Origin: Azoarcus sp. DD4
GTDB lineage: Bacteria; Pseudomonadota; Gammaproteobacteria; Burkholderiales; Rhodocyclaceae
Assembly: GCF_006496635.1 (NCBI RefSeq)
Contig: NZ_CP022958.1
Coordinates: 4,898,001 to 4,962,000, forward strand
Direction: 5' to 3'
DNA: 64,000 nucleotides
In this document: positions 56,152-64,000 of the stretch, in pieces
Layout: the number at the start of each line of letters is the position of its first letter
Numbering within the stretch: position 1 is the stretch's first letter
Program-made: the position numbers and the translations under genes
Notes under the pieces: generated by a model
Database searches by the model: none
What the model was told of the DNA's origin: nothing
Seen by the model: only the letters and a program-made list of their open reading frames with translations

Positions 56152-57450
56152 TCAGACCGCGAGATCGTCGGTTTCGACCGGCTCGGTTTCCTCGATCTCC
56201 ACCGAAGCCGCCAGCAGCGCCAGGCGCGCCACGACGCCGTAGGCGTAGAAGCGGTTGGGCGGCGCATCCGGCCCCTGGGCGGAATCGGGCAGCGTGCAGC
56301 AGGTCTCGAAGGCCAGCGGCTTGAACAGCATGCCCGGTGCGTTGAGGTTTTCGTCGCGGCCGCGCTCGGTGTGCACGCGGTAGAAGCCGCCCACCACGTA
56401 GTGGTCCATCATATAGACCACCGGCTCGGCGACAGCGCCATCCACCGTCTCGAAGGTATGCACGCCCTCCTGGATGATGACCTCGTGCACCTCCAGGCCC
56501 TCCTTCACCACCGCCATCTTGTTGCGCTGGCGGCGGTTGAGCCCGACCACCTCGGACGGATCCTTGACCGTCATCACGCCCATGCCGTAGGTGCCGGCAT
56601 CGGCCTTGACCACCACGAAGGGCTCGTCGGTGATGCCGTATTCCTTGTACTTGGCGCGGATGCGGGTGAGCAGCATGTCCACCTGCGCCGCCAGGCATTC
56701 CTCGCCGGTGCGCTCCTGGAAATTGATCTGGCCGCAGACGCCGAATTCCGGGTTGATCCGCCACGGGTCGATGCCGATGGCCCCGGCGAACTCGCGCGCG
56801 ACACGATCGTAGGCTGCGGCATGGCGCGACTTGCGGCGGAAGTGCCAGCCGGCGTGCAGCGGCGGGATCACCCATTGCTCGTCCAGGCCCTGCAGCGCAG
56901 CCGGCACGCCGGCGGAGAGGTCATTGTTGAGCAGCACCGCGCAGGGGTCGAAGCCGTCCAGGCCGATACGGCCGCCGCTGCGGCGCAGCGGTTCGAGCTT
57001 GAGGCGGGCGCCGTTGTCCAGCTCCAGCACGGTCGGCTCGGTGATGTCGGGCAACAGGCTGCCGATGCGCACGTTGAGCCCGGTGAGTTTGAGGATGCTC
57101 ACCAGCTTGGCCACGTTCTGCAGGTAGAACTGGTTGCGGGTGTGGTTCTCGGGGATCAGCAGCAGCTTGCTGGCGTCGGGACAGATGCGCTCGATCGCCG
57201 CCTGCGCCGCCTGCACGCACAGCGGCATGAAGGCGTCGTTGAGGTTGTTGAAACCGCCGGGGAAAAGGTTGAGGTCGACCGGGGCCAGCTTGAAGCCGGA
57301 ATTGCGCAGGTCGGTGGAACCGTAGAAGGGCGGCAGGTGATCCTGCCACTGGATGCGGAACCACTTCTCGATTTCGGTGGCGCGGTCGAGGAACTGCTTT
57401 TCCAGTTCCAGCAGCGGGCCGGTCAGCGCGGTGGTGAGGTGAGGGACCAT
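56152..57450 (-). CDS. gshA: Glutamate-cysteine ligase, proteobacterial type
   Basis: Enzyme of 432 aa for the first step of glutathione synthesis. It is the form unrelated in sequence to E. coli GshA and common in beta- and some gammaproteobacteria. Typical stretches are LEKQFLDRATEIEKWFRIQW, LAPVDLNLFPGGFNNLNDAF, SKLLLIPENHTRNQFYLQNV, FVVVKADAGTYGMGVMTVKD and VIIQEGVHTFETVDGAVAEP. It is first of three genes gshA-gshB-apbE. Confidence 0.95.
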   Translation of the reverse strand: MVPHLTTALTGPLLELEKQFLDRATEIEKWFRIQWQDHLPPFYGSTDLRNSGFKLAPVDLNLFPGGFNNLNDAFMPLCVQAAQAAIERICPDASKLLLIPENHTRNQFYLQNVAKLVSILKLTGLNVRIGSLLPDITEPTVLELDNGARLKLEPLRRSGGRIGLDGFDPCAVLLNNDLSAGVPAALQGLDEQWVIPPLHAGWHFRRKSRHAAAYDRVAREFAGAIGIDPWRINPEFGVCGQINFQERTGEECLAAQVDMLLTRIRAKYKEYGITDEPFVVVKADAGTYGMGVMTVKDPSEVVGLNRRQRNKMAVVKEGLEVHEVIIQEGVHTFETVDGAVAEPVVYMMDHYVVGGFYRVHTERGRDENLNAPGMLFKPLAFETCCTLPDSAQGPDAPPNRFYAYGVVARLALLAASVEIEETEPVETDDLAV

Positions 57451-57554
57451 GGGAGCGAGTCTCGGAATGGATCGCGGCGAGGGATACCGCGGCAGGAAAT
57501 GGTTTGCGCCGAATGTTACACCAAAGCCTCAAGCCGCCTCCGGGCGGTTCCGGC

Positions 57555-58838
57555 TCAGGGTTCGGCAGGCAGGAAGCGGGAAAATTCCGTCGGCAGCGGC
57601 GCCTGCTCCAGACTGCGCTGGGTGAACAGGAAACGGCCGTCGCAGACGAAGCCGAGATCGGCCCAGTCCACCGCGTTGAGCGCTGCGCGGAAGGCGTCCA
57701 GATCGACGTCCGCGCGACGCGGAAAGACCGCCAGCACCGACCCGTCGTAATCCGTGCACGGATGGATGAAGAAGGGCTGCGGGGCGCGCGTCTTGCCGTT
57801 TACATAGACCCGCGGCGCCGGGCTGCGGAAGTGCATCCGCCCCCAGTGCCACCAGTTGGTCTCATCGAAACGCGCCACCTTGCGCCCGATCAGGCGTGTC
57901 TTGTGGGCGAGCAAGGGCGGTGGCGGCGGATCGCCCGGCTCGACCCACAGCATGCGCCGGGTGCATCCGCTGCGCACGGTGGCGGAGCAGACGAAATCGC
58001 GCCCGCCCAGCGCCGGCTCCGCGTAGAGGTCGTCGGCGCCGGACACCGCGCCGACCTTGACGAAGGCCACATCCGCCAGACGCAGCGGATAGTCGCCGCG
58101 CACGAACATCAGGTGGCCGCCGCATTCGAGGAAGTGGCGCGTCTCCCAGCGCGGCGCCGCCAGCACCGCCGCGGCATCGTCCGCGGCACCCAGTTCGGCG
58201 TAACGCATGTGCCGCTCGCTGCGGCCCTTCTCGAAACGCCATATCAGGCAGTTGGGTACCGCGCCGTCGAACACGCGGGCATCGCCGAGCTCGATCGCAT
58301 CGGTGATCGAACCGGCTTCGTAGAGCAGGCGGTTGAGCTTCACCGCCGAGGTCGCCTTGAGGAAGTCGCGCGGCGTGATGAAGATCAGCTCGCCGCCCGG
58401 CACCAGGTGCCGGATGCACTTCTCGACGAAGAACAGGTAGAGGTTGGAGCGCCCGTCGAGACAGGCCGCCTGGCCGCCGCCGAGCAGCTTGCGGGTCGCC
58501 GCCGGAATGTCCTGGAAGCGGACATAAGGCGGATTGCCAATCACGGTGTCGAAGCGTTCGCTGTCCGGATAGGCGAAGAAATCGAGATTGAGCGCACCCG
58601 CAGGGCAATGATCGGCATCGAGCTCGATCGCCACCGCGCCGGGCAGATGACGGTTGAAGGCGCCGTCGCCGCAGGACGGCTCCAGCACGCGCCCGTTCCT
58701 GCGCCGCAGTGCGAGCATCGCCTGGACCACCGCCGGCGGCGTGAACACCTGGCCGAGCGACACGACATCGCGCAATCCCAGCGCGAACTGGGGATTGGCG
58801 TCGGGCAGCGCCGGCGCGGACGCAAAGGGAACGGACAT
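57555..58838 (-). CDS. N6-adenine DNA methyltransferase (TaqI/Eco57I type)
   Basis: Protein of 427 aa. The N-terminal catalytic half has LGQVFTPPAVVQAMLALRR, a SAM motif VLEPSCGDGAFNRHL near residue 53 and the catalytic FDTVIGNPPYVRFQDIPAA near residue 100 (NPPY marks adenine-N6 enzymes). The C-terminal half (about 230-427) would recognise DNA. No restriction endonuclease gene is next to it, so it appears to be an orphan methyltransferase. The ATG at 58838 is the first codon fitting the family; upstream codons to 58943 are out of pattern. Confidence 0.88.
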   Translation of the reverse strand: MSVPFASAPALPDANPQFALGLRDVVSLGQVFTPPAVVQAMLALRRRNGRVLEPSCGDGAFNRHLPGAVAIELDADHCPAGALNLDFFAYPDSERFDTVIGNPPYVRFQDIPAATRKLLGGGQAACLDGRSNLYLFFVEKCIRHLVPGGELIFITPRDFLKATSAVKLNRLLYEAGSITDAIELGDARVFDGAVPNCLIWRFEKGRSERHMRYAELGAADDAAAVLAAPRWETRHFLECGGHLMFVRGDYPLRLADVAFVKVGAVSGADDLYAEPALGGRDFVCSATVRSGCTRRMLWVEPGDPPPPPLLAHKTRLIGRKVARFDETNWWHWGRMHFRSPAPRVYVNGKTRAPQPFFIHPCTDYDGSVLAVFPRRADVDLDAFRAALNAVDWADLGFVCDGRFLFTQRSLEQAPLPTEFSRFLPAEP

Positions 58839-59010
58839 GGGGCGGGCTGGCAGGCGGGGGTGAAGCGGCAACGGCGCATTCTGGTCATCGCATCCGGCGC
58901 GGTCAAGGCGCGCAAGCTCCCGCCACGCTGCGACTCTTGCCATGCGGCAGCCATTGCCATTACTTCTGCATGCGAAAATATTTCAAATAATTCATCGATT
59001 ATGACTTCGC

Positions 59011-59016
59011 TATAAT
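59011..59016 (+). promoter_or_regulatory. Likely -10 element upstream of bacteriohemerythrin gene
   Basis: TATAAT, a perfect -10 hexamer, follows an unusually AT-rich segment (58974-59016) in the 301-base gap between the methyltransferase gene and the bacteriohemerythrin gene. A clear -35 at the right spacing is not seen, so activator dependence or an UP-like element is possible. No gene is seen elsewhere in this gap. Confidence 0.5.
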
Positions 59017-59139
59017 GCCGGGCTTCACCGCCGACTCGCAGGCAACGCGAATGTCATCGCGCAGCAGGATCTGCCGCATCGTCACGCGTACCGCAATGCG
59101 GCGCGACCTTCGAACCACGCCCTTCCAGGAGAACACCGA

Positions 59140-59598
59140 GTGGCCATCGTGTGGACCAGCGACCTCGATACCGGAATCACCGTCATCGATCAGCAGCACC
59201 GGCGCATCGTCGATTACATCAACCAGATGGAAGGCGCGCAGGCCAAGCAGGATCGCACCATGGTCGGCAAGGTGCTCGACGAACTGGTCGACTACACGCT
59301 GTCGCACTTCGCCTTCGAGGAGAGCCTGCAGGAAGAGGCCGGCTATCGCTTCGTCAAGCCGCACAGGAAAGTGCACGAACTCTTCGTGCGCCGGGTGAAC
59401 GAATACCGCGACCGCTTCAACGCCGGCGAGAACGTCGCCGAGGAAACCCACAAGCTGCTCAGCGCCTGGCTGATCAACCACATCAAGCGCGACGACGCCG
59501 ACTACATCAGCTCGGTCAAGCCGCAGCTGGACGCCATCACCACCGACGACCGCAAGGAAGGCTGGGTCGCCCGCGCGCTCGGCCGCTTCTTCCGCTGA
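59140..59598 (+). CDS. Bacteriohemerythrin
   Basis: Oxygen-binding diiron protein of 152 aa. The metal ligands are visible in order: His in VIDQQHRRIVDYIN, HFAFEESLQEEAGYRFVKPH (His, Glu, His) and VHELFVRRVNEYRDRF (His), and near the end LINHIKRDDADYI (His, Asp). It probably stores or delivers oxygen, or senses it for microaerobic metabolism. Translation starts at GTG 59140 with AGGAG upstream. It is expressed alone, probably from the promoter near 59011. Confidence 0.93.
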   Translation: MAIVWTSDLDTGITVIDQQHRRIVDYINQMEGAQAKQDRTMVGKVLDELVDYTLSHFAFEESLQEEAGYRFVKPHRKVHELFVRRVNEYRDRFNAGENVAEETHKLLSAWLINHIKRDDADYISSVKPQLDAITTDDRKEGWVARALGRFFR

Positions 59599-59764
59599 AG
59601 CGGGCGGCGTAGCGCCTGTTCTCGACCAGGATGCGCCCGACCAGCCGGTCGCGCAGGGTGCGCAGGGTGCGCAGGCCATGATCGACGCGGCAACGCGCAT
59701 TCGGCATACTCGCGTGTCGTCGAACATGGCGCCCGGCGCCCTTACCCGCAGGAACACACCCCGT

Positions 59765-61249
59765 ATGAATACTCCCGTCCGGATCGCCGTGGTCGCTGCC
59801 ACGGTCGCCCTCGCCTACCCCGCGTCCGCCTGGTATCTCGGCCAGCGCGTCGAGACCGCGCTGAACGAGCAGTACGCCCAGCTTGCCGATCTGCCCTATC
59901 TGCGCGTGGTCGAGCGCAACTACGACCGCGGCGTGTTCGGCGCCACCGAAACGGTCACCGTCGAGTTCGCCGATCCGCGCCCTGCCACCGCCGAAGGCGA
60001 ACAAGGCGCAGCGGCCCAACCCCTGCGGCTGACGGTACTCACCCGGATCAAGCACGGTCCGCTGCCCGGCTTTTCCACCCTGGCCGCGGCAGTGGCCGAC
60101 AGTGAACTGGTGCTGGACGAGGCCGCGCGCAAGGAGATCGCCACCGTGCTGGGCGACCGCAAGCCGGTCGAGCTGCACACGGTGTATCGCTTCGACGGCG
60201 GCGGCACCGGCACGCTCACCAGCCCGGCCTTCGCCACGACCCTGCCTGCCAACGGCGACGGTTCGGCCAGCCGCGTGAGCTGGGACGGCGTCAAGCTCGA
60301 CCTCGACTTCAGCGCCGGCCTGAAGCAGTACAGCCTGCAGGGCAACGCGCCCAAGCTCGAAATCGAGGACGACAGCATGCGCCTGGTGCTCGCCGGCCTG
60401 GCGCTGGAAGGCAAGCAGCAGCGGGTGTTCGACGACGACGCCCTGCTCTACGCCGGCACCCAGAAGCTGTCCGCCGCCGAGCTGAGCTTCCAGCCCAAGG
60501 CCGGCGCCGACGAAGCGTCGATGCCGGTGCTGCTGCAGCAGCTGGCCTACGACATCGAGGCCCCGGTGAACGGCGAATTCCTCGACATCGTCGCCCGCAT
60601 CGGCGCGGCGGTGGTCAAGGTCGGCGACCAGGACTACGGCCCGGCCCACTACGACCTCTCGCTCAAGCACCTGCACGCCCGCACCACCGCCAAGCTCTAC
60701 CGCGAACTGATGAAGGTCTCGGGCGACCCCACCCTGGCCTCCACCGGCGACGCTGCCGGTGCGGCGCTGAGCGCGCTGAGCGGGCCGGCAATGGAGCTGC
60801 TGTCGCACTCGCCGGAGATCAGCCTCGACCGCATCAGCTTCAACAGCCCGCACGGCGAAGCCCGCGTCGCCGCGCGCATCAAGCTGGCCGACATCAAGCC
60901 GGAGGACTACTCCAACGCCTTCGCCCTGATCGGCAAGGTCGACGCCAGCGGCGAAGCCGCGCTGCCGCTCGGCCTGCTCACCGCCTGGCAGGGCGACGGA
61001 GAGGTCGGGGCACGCAAGGCCGCGCGCTTCAACCAGCAGCTCGCCGGCCTCACCGCGCAGGGCTATGTCACCCAGGAAGCTGGCCTGGTGAAGTCCGCGC
61101 TGGTGTTCCGCCAGGGCCAGCTCACCATCAACGGCAAGCCCTTCAACCCGCTGGCGCTCGGCGAACTCGCCGGCGGCGGCGAGCATGAGCACGATCACGA
61201 CATGACCGAAGAAGACGTGGAAATGCTGGACGAAATGGAAGCCGAATAA
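59765..61249 (+). CDS. DUF945 family (YdgA-like) protein
   Basis: Protein of 494 aa with an uncleaved N-terminal membrane anchor (VRIAVVAATVALAYPASAWYLG). Typical DUF945 stretches are LPYLRVVERNYDRGVFGATE, TRIKHGPLPGFSTLAAAVAD, and a C-terminal TINGKPFNPLALGELAGGG. The C terminus is acidic (EEDVEMLDEMEAE) after HEHDHD, a possible metal-binding patch. The role of the family is not established; it is predicted periplasmic. The start at 59765 gives the membrane anchor at the N terminus. Confidence 0.87.
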   Translation: MNTPVRIAVVAATVALAYPASAWYLGQRVETALNEQYAQLADLPYLRVVERNYDRGVFGATETVTVEFADPRPATAEGEQGAAAQPLRLTVLTRIKHGPLPGFSTLAAAVADSELVLDEAARKEIATVLGDRKPVELHTVYRFDGGGTGTLTSPAFATTLPANGDGSASRVSWDGVKLDLDFSAGLKQYSLQGNAPKLEIEDDSMRLVLAGLALEGKQQRVFDDDALLYAGTQKLSAAELSFQPKAGADEASMPVLLQQLAYDIEAPVNGEFLDIVARIGAAVVKVGDQDYGPAHYDLSLKHLHARTTAKLYRELMKVSGDPTLASTGDAAGAALSALSGPAMELLSHSPEISLDRISFNSPHGEARVAARIKLADIKPEDYSNAFALIGKVDASGEAALPLGLLTAWQGDGEVGARKAARFNQQLAGLTAQGYVTQEAGLVKSALVFRQGQLTINGKPFNPLALGELAGGGEHEHDHDMTEEDVEMLDEMEAE

Positions 61250-61463
61250 GGCTTTCCCGGCGGACGCCCCGCGTCCGCCAGCTCGCCCGCGTGCAAGGCG
61301 CGGGCGACGGCATGCCGGCCGGCAGCGCGGGGCTGCCGGTCCGCACGCAGCGGCGCTCACCCGTTCTCGGCTGCCATAAGCCGCCGCCATCTTCTACACT
61401 CAGACGAGACCCGGCCCCGCCCGCAGCGGCGCGGACCGACGCCCCACCGGGAGCCCCGCGCCG

Positions 61464-62063
61464 ATGTCCGTCTCCGACCACCCGCCCTCGCCCCTCCATC
61501 CACGCCAGGTCTTCCTGTTCAGCGGCCACATCATGGACGCACCGGATCGCCCGGCGCCCCGCTTTCCGCCGGCGCGCGAAGCGCACGCCGCCGCCCGCAT
61601 CGCCGAGGCGCTCGATGCGCTCGGCGCCGGGCCGGCCGACATCGGCTACACCCAGGGCGCCGCCGGCGCCGACCTGCTGTTCGCCGAAGCCGCGCTTCAG
61701 CGCGGCGTCCGCATGCAACTGCTGCTGCCCTTCGAAGTCGATGAATTCGTGCGCCGCTCGGTGCTGCCCGCCGCCCACGGCGAACACTGGCGCGAGCGCT
61801 TCTACGCCGTGCGCGCCCGCCTCGACCGTCCGCCGCGCGTCATGACACGGGAGCCGGCGGCCGGCGGCAGCGACGCCGCTGTCACCAACCCCTTCGAACG
61901 CTGCAACCTGTGGCTGCTCGATACCGCGCTCGCCTGGGGCGCCGACCGGCTCAAACTGGTCTGCCTGTGGAATGGTGAAGGCGGCGACGGCGCCGGCGGC
62001 ACCGCGCACATGGTGGCCGAAACCCGGCGGCGCGGCGGCGAGGTGATACGCATCCCGCCCTGA
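61464..62063 (+). CDS. SLOG-like nucleotide-binding protein (putative)
   Basis: Protein of 199 aa with FLFSGHIMDAPDRPAPRFPP at the N terminus, then IGYTQGAAGADLLFAEAALQ and a strand VRMQLLLPFEVDEFVRRSVL, AVTNPFERCNLWLLDTALAW and LVCLWNGEGGDGAGGTAHMV. The glycine-rich turn after a strand (TQGAAGAD) and the conserved Rossmann-like order resemble the SLOG superfamily, which binds nucleotide-derived ligands. I reach this by pattern only. It is first of three same-strand genes at the window end; GGGAG lies upstream of the ATG. Confidence 0.6.
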   Translation: MSVSDHPPSPLHPRQVFLFSGHIMDAPDRPAPRFPPAREAHAAARIAEALDALGAGPADIGYTQGAAGADLLFAEAALQRGVRMQLLLPFEVDEFVRRSVLPAAHGEHWRERFYAVRARLDRPPRVMTREPAAGGSDAAVTNPFERCNLWLLDTALAWGADRLKLVCLWNGEGGDGAGGTAHMVAETRRRGGEVIRIPP

Positions 62064-62124
62064 ACAGGCGGGGACAGCTGCCGATTCCGCACCGGACCCG
62101 CGCCCTACCCACACGGAGGCCAGC

Positions 62125-63303
62125 ATGAACCAGCCCCTGATAGACCGCATCCAGCAGCCCGGCCCCAAGAAGATCCTCGCCTGCGACGGCGGCGGCATCC
62201 TTGGCCTGATCAGCGTGGAAATCCTCGCCCGGCTGGAAGCGGCGCTGCGCAAGCGGCTGGACAAGCCCGACCTGGTGCTGGCCGACTGGTTCGACTTCGT
62301 CTGCGGCACCAGCACCGGCGCGGTGATCGCCACCTGCATCGCCAGCGGCATGGAAATGGACCGCATCCGCAGCTTCTACATCGACAGCGGCGCCCAGATG
62401 TTCGACAAGGCCTCGCTCTTCAAGCGCCTGCGCTACAGCTACGAGGACGAGCCGCTCGCCGCCAAGCTGCGCACCGAGTTCGACCGCGCGCTCGGGCACA
62501 CGCCGGCAGCCGCCGAAGCCCATGCCACGCTCGGCGCGGCCCGCCTGCAAACCCTGCTGATGCTGGTGATGCGCAACCACAGTACCGATTCGCCGTGGCC
62601 GATCTCCAACAATCCCTTCGCCCGCTACAACCAACCCGCCCGCAAGGACTGCAACCTGCGCCTGCCGCTGTGGCAGCTGGTGCGCGCCAGCACCGCCGCG
62701 CCCACCTTCTTCCCGCCCGAGGTGGTGACCTTCGCCGAGGGCACGCCGGACGAATACCGCTTCGTCTTCGTCGACGGCGGCGTCACCACCTACAACAACC
62801 CGGCCTTCCTCGCCTTCCAGATGGCGACTACCCGGCCCTACGCGATCAACTGGGAAACCGGAGCGGACAAGCTGATGATCGTCTCGGTCGGCACCGGCAG
62901 CGCCGCCAAGGCCCGCCCCAGCCTCGGCGCCGACGACGAATGGCTGCTCGACCATGCGAAGAACATCCCGTCGGCCTTGATGAACGCCGCCTCCGCGGGC
63001 TGGGACATGGCCTGCCGCAGCCTGGGCGAATGCCGCCACGGCGCCGCCATCGACCGCGAGTTCGGCGACATGGTGATGACGCCGGGCAGCGCGCCCAACT
63101 GGACCGGCACCAAGCTGTTCGGTTACGTCCGCTACGACCCCGACGTCAGCCGCGCCGGCCTGGACGCGCTCGGCCTGGCCGACGTTGCCGCGGAGCACGT
63201 GCAGCAGCTGGATTCCATCGCCCACATCGACGACATCCAGCGTGTCGGCCGCACCTATGCCGAAGCGCATGTGAGCATCGACCACCTGCGGGGCTTCGCC
63301 TGA
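62125..63303 (+). CDS. Patatin-like phospholipase
   Basis: Predicted serine lipase of 392 aa. The oxyanion motif is LACDGGGILGLISVEIL near residue 15, the nucleophile elbow is FVCGTSTGAVIATC (GxSxG) near residue 60, and the aspartate of the catalytic dyad is in FVFVDGGVTTYNNPAF near 215, so all catalytic parts are intact. There is no signal peptide. CapV-like patatins act as effectors that degrade the membrane in CBASS-type systems, activated by a nucleotide. Here it stands between a SLOG-like protein and a deoxyribosyltransferase-like protein, which suggests a nucleotide-sensing role. GGAGG precedes the start. Confidence 0.85.
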   Translation: MNQPLIDRIQQPGPKKILACDGGGILGLISVEILARLEAALRKRLDKPDLVLADWFDFVCGTSTGAVIATCIASGMEMDRIRSFYIDSGAQMFDKASLFKRLRYSYEDEPLAAKLRTEFDRALGHTPAAAEAHATLGAARLQTLLMLVMRNHSTDSPWPISNNPFARYNQPARKDCNLRLPLWQLVRASTAAPTFFPPEVVTFAEGTPDEYRFVFVDGGVTTYNNPAFLAFQMATTRPYAINWETGADKLMIVSVGTGSAAKARPSLGADDEWLLDHAKNIPSALMNAASAGWDMACRSLGECRHGAAIDREFGDMVMTPGSAPNWTGTKLFGYVRYDPDVSRAGLDALGLADVAAEHVQQLDSIAHIDDIQRVGRTYAEAHVSIDHLRGFA

Positions 63304-63342
63304 GGCCCACCCGGGTTCCGCGCCATTCCGGAGGGGCGAGCG

Positions 63343-64000
63343 ATGAAGGGCACCTGCTTCGTGATCCAGGGCTTCGGCAAGAAGACCGACTACACCGACG
63401 GCCGCATCCTCGACCTCGACGCCTCCTACGAAATCATCCGCGAGGCGGTGGAAGCGGCCGGGCTCGACTGCGTCCGCGCCGACGAGATCGTGCACAGCGG
63501 CACCATAGACAAACCGATGTACGAAATGCTGCTGGAGGCCGACCTCGTCATCGCCGATCTCTCCACCTACAACGTCAATGCCGCCTTCGAGCTCGGCGTG
63601 CGCTACGGCCTGCGTCCGCGCGCCACGCTGATCGTCGCCGAGGAGCAGTTCCGCAATCCCTTCGACGTCAGCCACATCGCCATCCGCCGCTATCGCCATC
63701 TGGGTGAAGAGGTCGGCTACAAGGAAGCCAAGCGCTTCCGCACCGAACTGCAGCAGGCGATCGAAGCACTGCTCGCCGGCAACGCCACCGACAGCCCGGT
63801 CTACACCTTCCTGCCCGAACTGCAGCCGCCGCAACCCGCCCCGCGGGGGGTGCCGCGCATGGCGGACGCGCGGGAGCCGGTCGGCAGCCCACCGCCGCCA
63901 GCCGGGGCCGATCCCTTCGCCTCACCGCCATCGCCGCCGCCAGCTCCGGCTGTACCGCTGCCGGGCTCGCCGCTTCCGCCTCCCGCCGCGCCGGAAGCCG
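63343..64000 (+). CDS. Deoxyribosyltransferase/TIR-like N-terminal domain protein, cut by window end
   Basis: At least 219 residues; the frame is open at the window end. It begins KGTCFVIQGFGKKTDYTDGR, then ILDLDASYEIIREAVEAAGL, VRADEIVHSGTIDKPMYEML and LVIADLSTYNVNAAFELGVR. This is the N-terminal domain often found in bacterial TRAFs-binding or tetratricopeptide proteins, with a fold related to nucleoside 2-deoxyribosyltransferases and TIR domains. Residues after 165 are proline-rich (PPPPAGADPFASPPSPPPAP), probably a linker to a further domain outside the window. The ATG has GGAGGGG upstream and follows the patatin gene by 39 bases. Confidence 0.7.
   Translation, partial: MKGTCFVIQGFGKKTDYTDGRILDLDASYEIIREAVEAAGLDCVRADEIVHSGTIDKPMYEMLLEADLVIADLSTYNVNAAFELGVRYGLRPRATLIVAEEQFRNPFDVSHIAIRRYRHLGEEVGYKEAKRFRTELQQAIEALLAGNATDSPVYTFLPELQPPQPAPRGVPRMADAREPVGSPPPPAGADPFASPPSPPPAPAVPLPGSPLPPPAAPEA

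Overview
The window is GC-rich (roughly two thirds G+C), tightly packed Proteobacterial chromosome. The gene set suggests a betaproteobacterium of the Rhodocyclales (Azoarcus, Aromatoleum or Thauera type). It includes a TorF-type porin followed by glnK and amtB, ubiK next to comM/yifB, a cobalamin-dependent metH behind a SAH riboswitch, gshA of the proteobacterial type with gshB, and a complete liv operon. The genus is inferred from gene content and order, not from a marker gene.

Layout. Positions 40-16711 carry ordinary chromosomal genes: a chemoreceptor, transporters, trpS, a radical SAM protein, a DOMON protein next to a NamZ-family muramidase, a DASS transporter, an M48 peptidase, thioredoxin, a GlxA-type regulator and a methyltransferase. 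Positions 16772-22272 are a chromosomal integron. The integrase gene (intI, + strand) and attI face a cassette array on the - strand. The array encodes a 155-aa unknown protein, an ORF-free degenerate stretch, a 104-aa unknown protein, a DUF1330 protein, a small P-loop kinase, a second DUF1330 protein and a VOC protein. Several attC sites are visible, and an IS110/IS1111-type element sits exactly at one cassette boundary. A ParD/ParE-like toxin-antitoxin pair follows intI.

Positions 22958-34362 hold metH with its SAH riboswitch, two coupled BamE-like lipoproteins, and the branched-chain amino acid (or related) ABC operon with two substrate-binding proteins. Five tandem 84-bp repeats (34390-34805) lie between livF and a Bcr/CflA-type MFS gene and supply the last codons of that MFS gene. 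The comM/yifB gene after it is broken by an internal deletion and frameshift. Positions 37811-40552 form a nitrogen-control unit: NtrC-like sites, a sigma-54 promoter, torF porin, glnK and amtB.

Positions 40651-61249 carry purU, thrH, an HD-GYP protein, an ABC-F ATPase, a DsbA-family oxidoreductase, LysR and EamA genes, putA, a DUF6279 lipoprotein, the gshA-gshB-apbE operon, an orphan N6-adenine methyltransferase, a bacteriohemerythrin and a DUF945 protein. At the right edge (61464-64000) three same-strand genes form a candidate nucleotide-sensing conflict operon: a SLOG-like protein, a patatin-like phospholipase, and a protein with a deoxyribosyltransferase/TIR-like domain that is cut by the window end.

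The two places most worth study are the integron, with its unknown cassette proteins and site-specific IS, and the SLOG-patatin operon at the right edge.
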